Shown: positions 62,492-64,000 of the stretch, piece by piece
How the letters are laid out: each line of letters starts with the position of its first letter
Numbering within the stretch: the stretch's first letter is position 1
NCBI RefSeq assembly: GCF_018885305.1
Contig: NZ_CP076544.1
Location: forward strand, 2,542,001 to 2,606,000
Source of the DNA: Curtobacterium sp. L6-1
GTDB taxonomy: Bacteria; Actinomycetota; Actinomycetes; Actinomycetales; Microbacteriaceae
DNA: 64,000 nucleotides
Direction: 5' to 3'
Translations under genes and position numbers: made by a program
Notes under the pieces: generated by a model
Databases searched by the model: none
What the model was told of the DNA's origin: nothing
The model's input: only the letters and a program-made list of their open reading frames with translations

Positions 62492-63139
62492 TCAGGCCGT
62501 GAAGGTCCAGGTCATCGGGACCGAGGCGGCCAGGCCCTGGTAGGTGTTGCCGGCCGAGGAGTCGAGCGTCACGGCGAAGTTGAAGGGGACGCTGGCGCCG
62601 GCGGCGGGGGCGGTCGGCAGGGAGATCGCGGCGCCGCCCTTGAAGCTGGCGAGGGTGCCGGAGAAGACCGTGGTGGAACCCGAGGTGATGACGAGGTTCA
62701 TCTTCGAGCAGAGGTCGGTCGCGGTGCCGTTCGACGGGCCGTTCGCGGTCTGCGTGCAGGTCGACCCCGGGGTCAGCGTGAAGGTGCTGGCGGCGGAGGT
62801 ACCGGTGTTCTTGATCGTGATCGGGGTGTCGACCTTGGTGCCCGGGGTCATCGTGGTGCTGCCGCCGAACTTGTTGATGGTCGAGCAGGTCGCGGAGTTG
62901 GTGGAGACCGAACCGCCGTCGGTGCTGAGACAGGTGACGGACGCGTTGGCGTTCTGCTCCTGCATGATCAGCGTGCCGCTGGCGGCCGTGTTGCTGCTGT
63001 TCGTGATGCTCGCGGCGAACCCGGAGAGGGTGCCGGTGAGCGACAGGGAGAGGAGCACGGCGGCGAAGATGCCCGCGAGGAGCGCCACGGGGGCGAAGCG
63101 GATGCGCTTCAGCGGAGAGGTGCGGAGCTGGTTGGACAC
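62492..63139 (-). CDS. TasA/CalY-like secreted fibre-forming protein candidate
   Basis: 215 aa. Basic start, hydrophobic helix (about 15-40, FAPVALLAGIFAAVLLSLSLTG), then SGFAASITNSSNTAASGTL, which marks the start of TasA/camelysin-like domains. The mature 170 residues are Thr/Ser/Gly-rich, beta-type, with four Cys and IKNTGTSAASTFTLTPG typical of this fold. A main fibre subunit processed by the neighbouring SipW-like peptidase is inferred. GTG 63139 has GAGG upstream; a longer reading from 63217 would run through the regulatory inverted repeat. Confidence 0.75.
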   Translation of the reverse strand: MSNQLRTSPLKRIRFAPVALLAGIFAAVLLSLSLTGTLSGFAASITNSSNTAASGTLIMQEQNANASVTCLSTDGGSVSTNSATCSTINKFGGSTTMTPGTKVDTPITIKNTGTSAASTFTLTPGSTCTQTANGPSNGTATDLCSKMNLVITSGSTTVFSGTLASFKGGAAISLPTAPAAGASVPFNFAVTLDSSAGNTYQGLAASVPMTWTFTA

Positions 63140-63193
63140 GGGGTACCTCGATGTTCGTCTGGCGGTCGGGATCGCAATGCTTCGGGGAGGAGA

Positions 63194-63228
63194 TTGCTCA
63201 ACCATTAAGATAGTCATGGCTTGAGCAA
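63194..63228. promoter_or_regulatory. Inverted repeat between MarR and TasA-like genes
   Basis: TTGCTCAA (63194-63201) and TTGAGCAA (63221-63228) are exact complements, extended by CCAT/ATGG with a single-base insertion, in the most AT-rich stretch of the window. Likely MarR site controlling both divergent genes; the promoter boxes cannot be assigned confidently. Confidence 0.65.
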
Positions 63229-63344
63229 ATGGGTACTTCGCATCCGCCCCCAGAGCGGGGGGCGCGATCGGTCAGGAGGCGCAGGGCCGCCCGGAGCGGC
63301 CGTGCGGGCCCGGTACTCTTCCGCAACGAGAGACACGGAGCCCA

Positions 63345-63815
63345 GTGGTGACGCAGCAGCAGGACGAGGACGGCGCGGCCGACCTGATGGCCGCCTTCGA
63401 CGCGGTCGTCCGCGCGAACGCGAGCCTGGTCGGGCAGCTCAGCGCCCGTGCCGGCGTGCACGAGAGCGGGCTCCGCGCACTCGTGCTCGTCAGCGACACC
63501 GGCTACTCGACCCCGACGGAGGTCGCGGGCTTCCTCGGCCTGACCTCGGGCGCCGTGACGAACATGGTCGACCGGCTCACCGCCGCCGGCCTGCTCGAAC
63601 GGACCCCGAACCCGTCCGACCGCCGCGGGTCCCTGCTGCGGCTCCGCCCCGAGGGCGAGGACGTCGTCCGCGACTACCGCGAGCGGTACGCCGCCATGCT
63701 CCGCGCCGTCGACGCCGGCCACCGCGGGGACCTGCACGCGGTGCTCAACGACCTGGCGACGGGGCTGTACGGGCAGGCGGCGGACGCGGCACCGACGGAG
63801 GACCCGGCGCCCTGA
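63345..63815 (+). CDS. MarR-family transcriptional regulator
   Basis: 156 aa winged helix: STPTEVAGFLGLTSGAVTNMVDRLTAAGLLERTPNPSDRRGSLLRLRPEGEDVV. Divergent from the TasA-like/sipW/LamG genes and separated by an inverted repeat, so it probably controls surface-fibre production. Two adjacent GTG codons (63345, 63348); the first is taken. Confidence 0.88.
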   Translation: MVTQQQDEDGAADLMAAFDAVVRANASLVGQLSARAGVHESGLRALVLVSDTGYSTPTEVAGFLGLTSGAVTNMVDRLTAAGLLERTPNPSDRRGSLLRLRPEGEDVVRDYRERYAAMLRAVDAGHRGDLHAVLNDLATGLYGQAADAAPTEDPAP

Positions 63816-63870
63816 CCGCGCGCCGGCCGCCAGGGCGGGACGGCGGGCTGGCAGGCCGGCAGGACGCCGA

Positions 63871-63910
63871 CGGCGGGACGCCGCGGCCGAGCAGCCACGG
63901 CGTCCCGCCG
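63871..63910. terminator. 13-bp hairpin between convergent genes
   Basis: CGGCGGGACGCCG (63871-63883) and its perfect complement (63898-63910), 14-nt loop. Ends transcription of marR and of the partial gene at the window edge. Confidence 0.8.
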
Positions 63911-63924
63911 GTCGGTGCGCGCGG

Positions 63925-64000
63925 TCAGACGCCCGCGGTGCTCCGGATCCACGAGGCCGACTGGGCGAGCAGGGCGTAGTTCGACCCCGCGGTCGTGTTC
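63925..64000 (-). CDS. C-terminal fragment of a truncated gene
   Basis: The last 24 codons of a gene that enters from beyond the window, ending ASWIRSTAGV. Too short to identify. Confidence 0.45.
   Translation of the reverse strand, partial: NTTAGSNYALLAQSASWIRSTAGV

Noticed and set aside
63140..63217. ATG at 63217 as start of the TasA-like gene
   Set aside because: Would place the regulatory inverted repeat inside the coding sequence and add a polar leader before the signal peptide.

Overview
The window is GC-rich DNA, densely packed with genes on both strands, from a Gram-positive actinobacterium. The best guess is Microbacteriaceae, close to Curtobacterium; this is inferred from codon use, gene content and leaderless promoters, with no marker gene to prove it. 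Gene content (alpha-xylosidase, xylose isomerase, phosphoketolase, many sugar regulators) fits a plant-associated saprophyte. No tRNA, rRNA, CRISPR array, IS element or prophage is visible.

Layout. 1-9.9 kb: a trehalose-synthase-like GH13 enzyme cut by the window edge, a Ser/Thr kinase with a GAF domain, a DUF1206 membrane protein, RtcB RNA ligase, a GH15 hydrolase, a cation/Ca antiporter, a DUF1992 protein and a secreted protein. 10-15.3 kb: phosphoketolase, GtrA, a FAH-family hydrolase, a sugar isomerase/epimerase-like TIM barrel and two tiny proteins. 15.5-20.8 kb: the NHEJ pair LigD (translationally coupled to an SDR) and Ku. 20.8-32.7 kb: housekeeping and stress genes, including Ppx/GppA, a TetR-MFS efflux operon, GNAT, HAD, a three-gene envelope operon (DUF3618, holin-X, amphipathic repeat protein), GT2, and a MarR/quinone-reductase pair. 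33-41.2 kb: a ROK regulator, alpha-xylosidase, an ABC sugar importer and its LacI repressor with three operators. 41.3-53.6 kb: an FtsX-type permease plus lipoprotein, a Gfo/Idh-ThuA-Gfo/Idh operon, GrpB, a second LacI, an MFS-SDR-SDR set divergent from TetR, and another TetR. 53.7-56.4 kb: xylA-xylB. 56.5-60.5 kb: an XRE-cupin/flavoprotein pair, a WYL/VOC pair, DUF6314 and a pentapeptide-repeat protein. 60.7-63.8 kb: a secreted fibre-like locus (LamG protein, SipW-like signal peptidase, TasA-like protein) divergent from a MarR regulator.

Together, imported xylosides can be cut by the alpha-xylosidase, xylose converted by XylA/XylB to xylulose 5-phosphate, and this split by phosphoketolase. 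The locus most worth follow-up is the SipW/TasA-like/LamG cluster. The most unusual structural feature is a short palindromic element (core CGGGAGGCCCG or CGGGAGGCGCG) that forms intergenic hairpins and also occurs singly inside the terminal codons of several genes.
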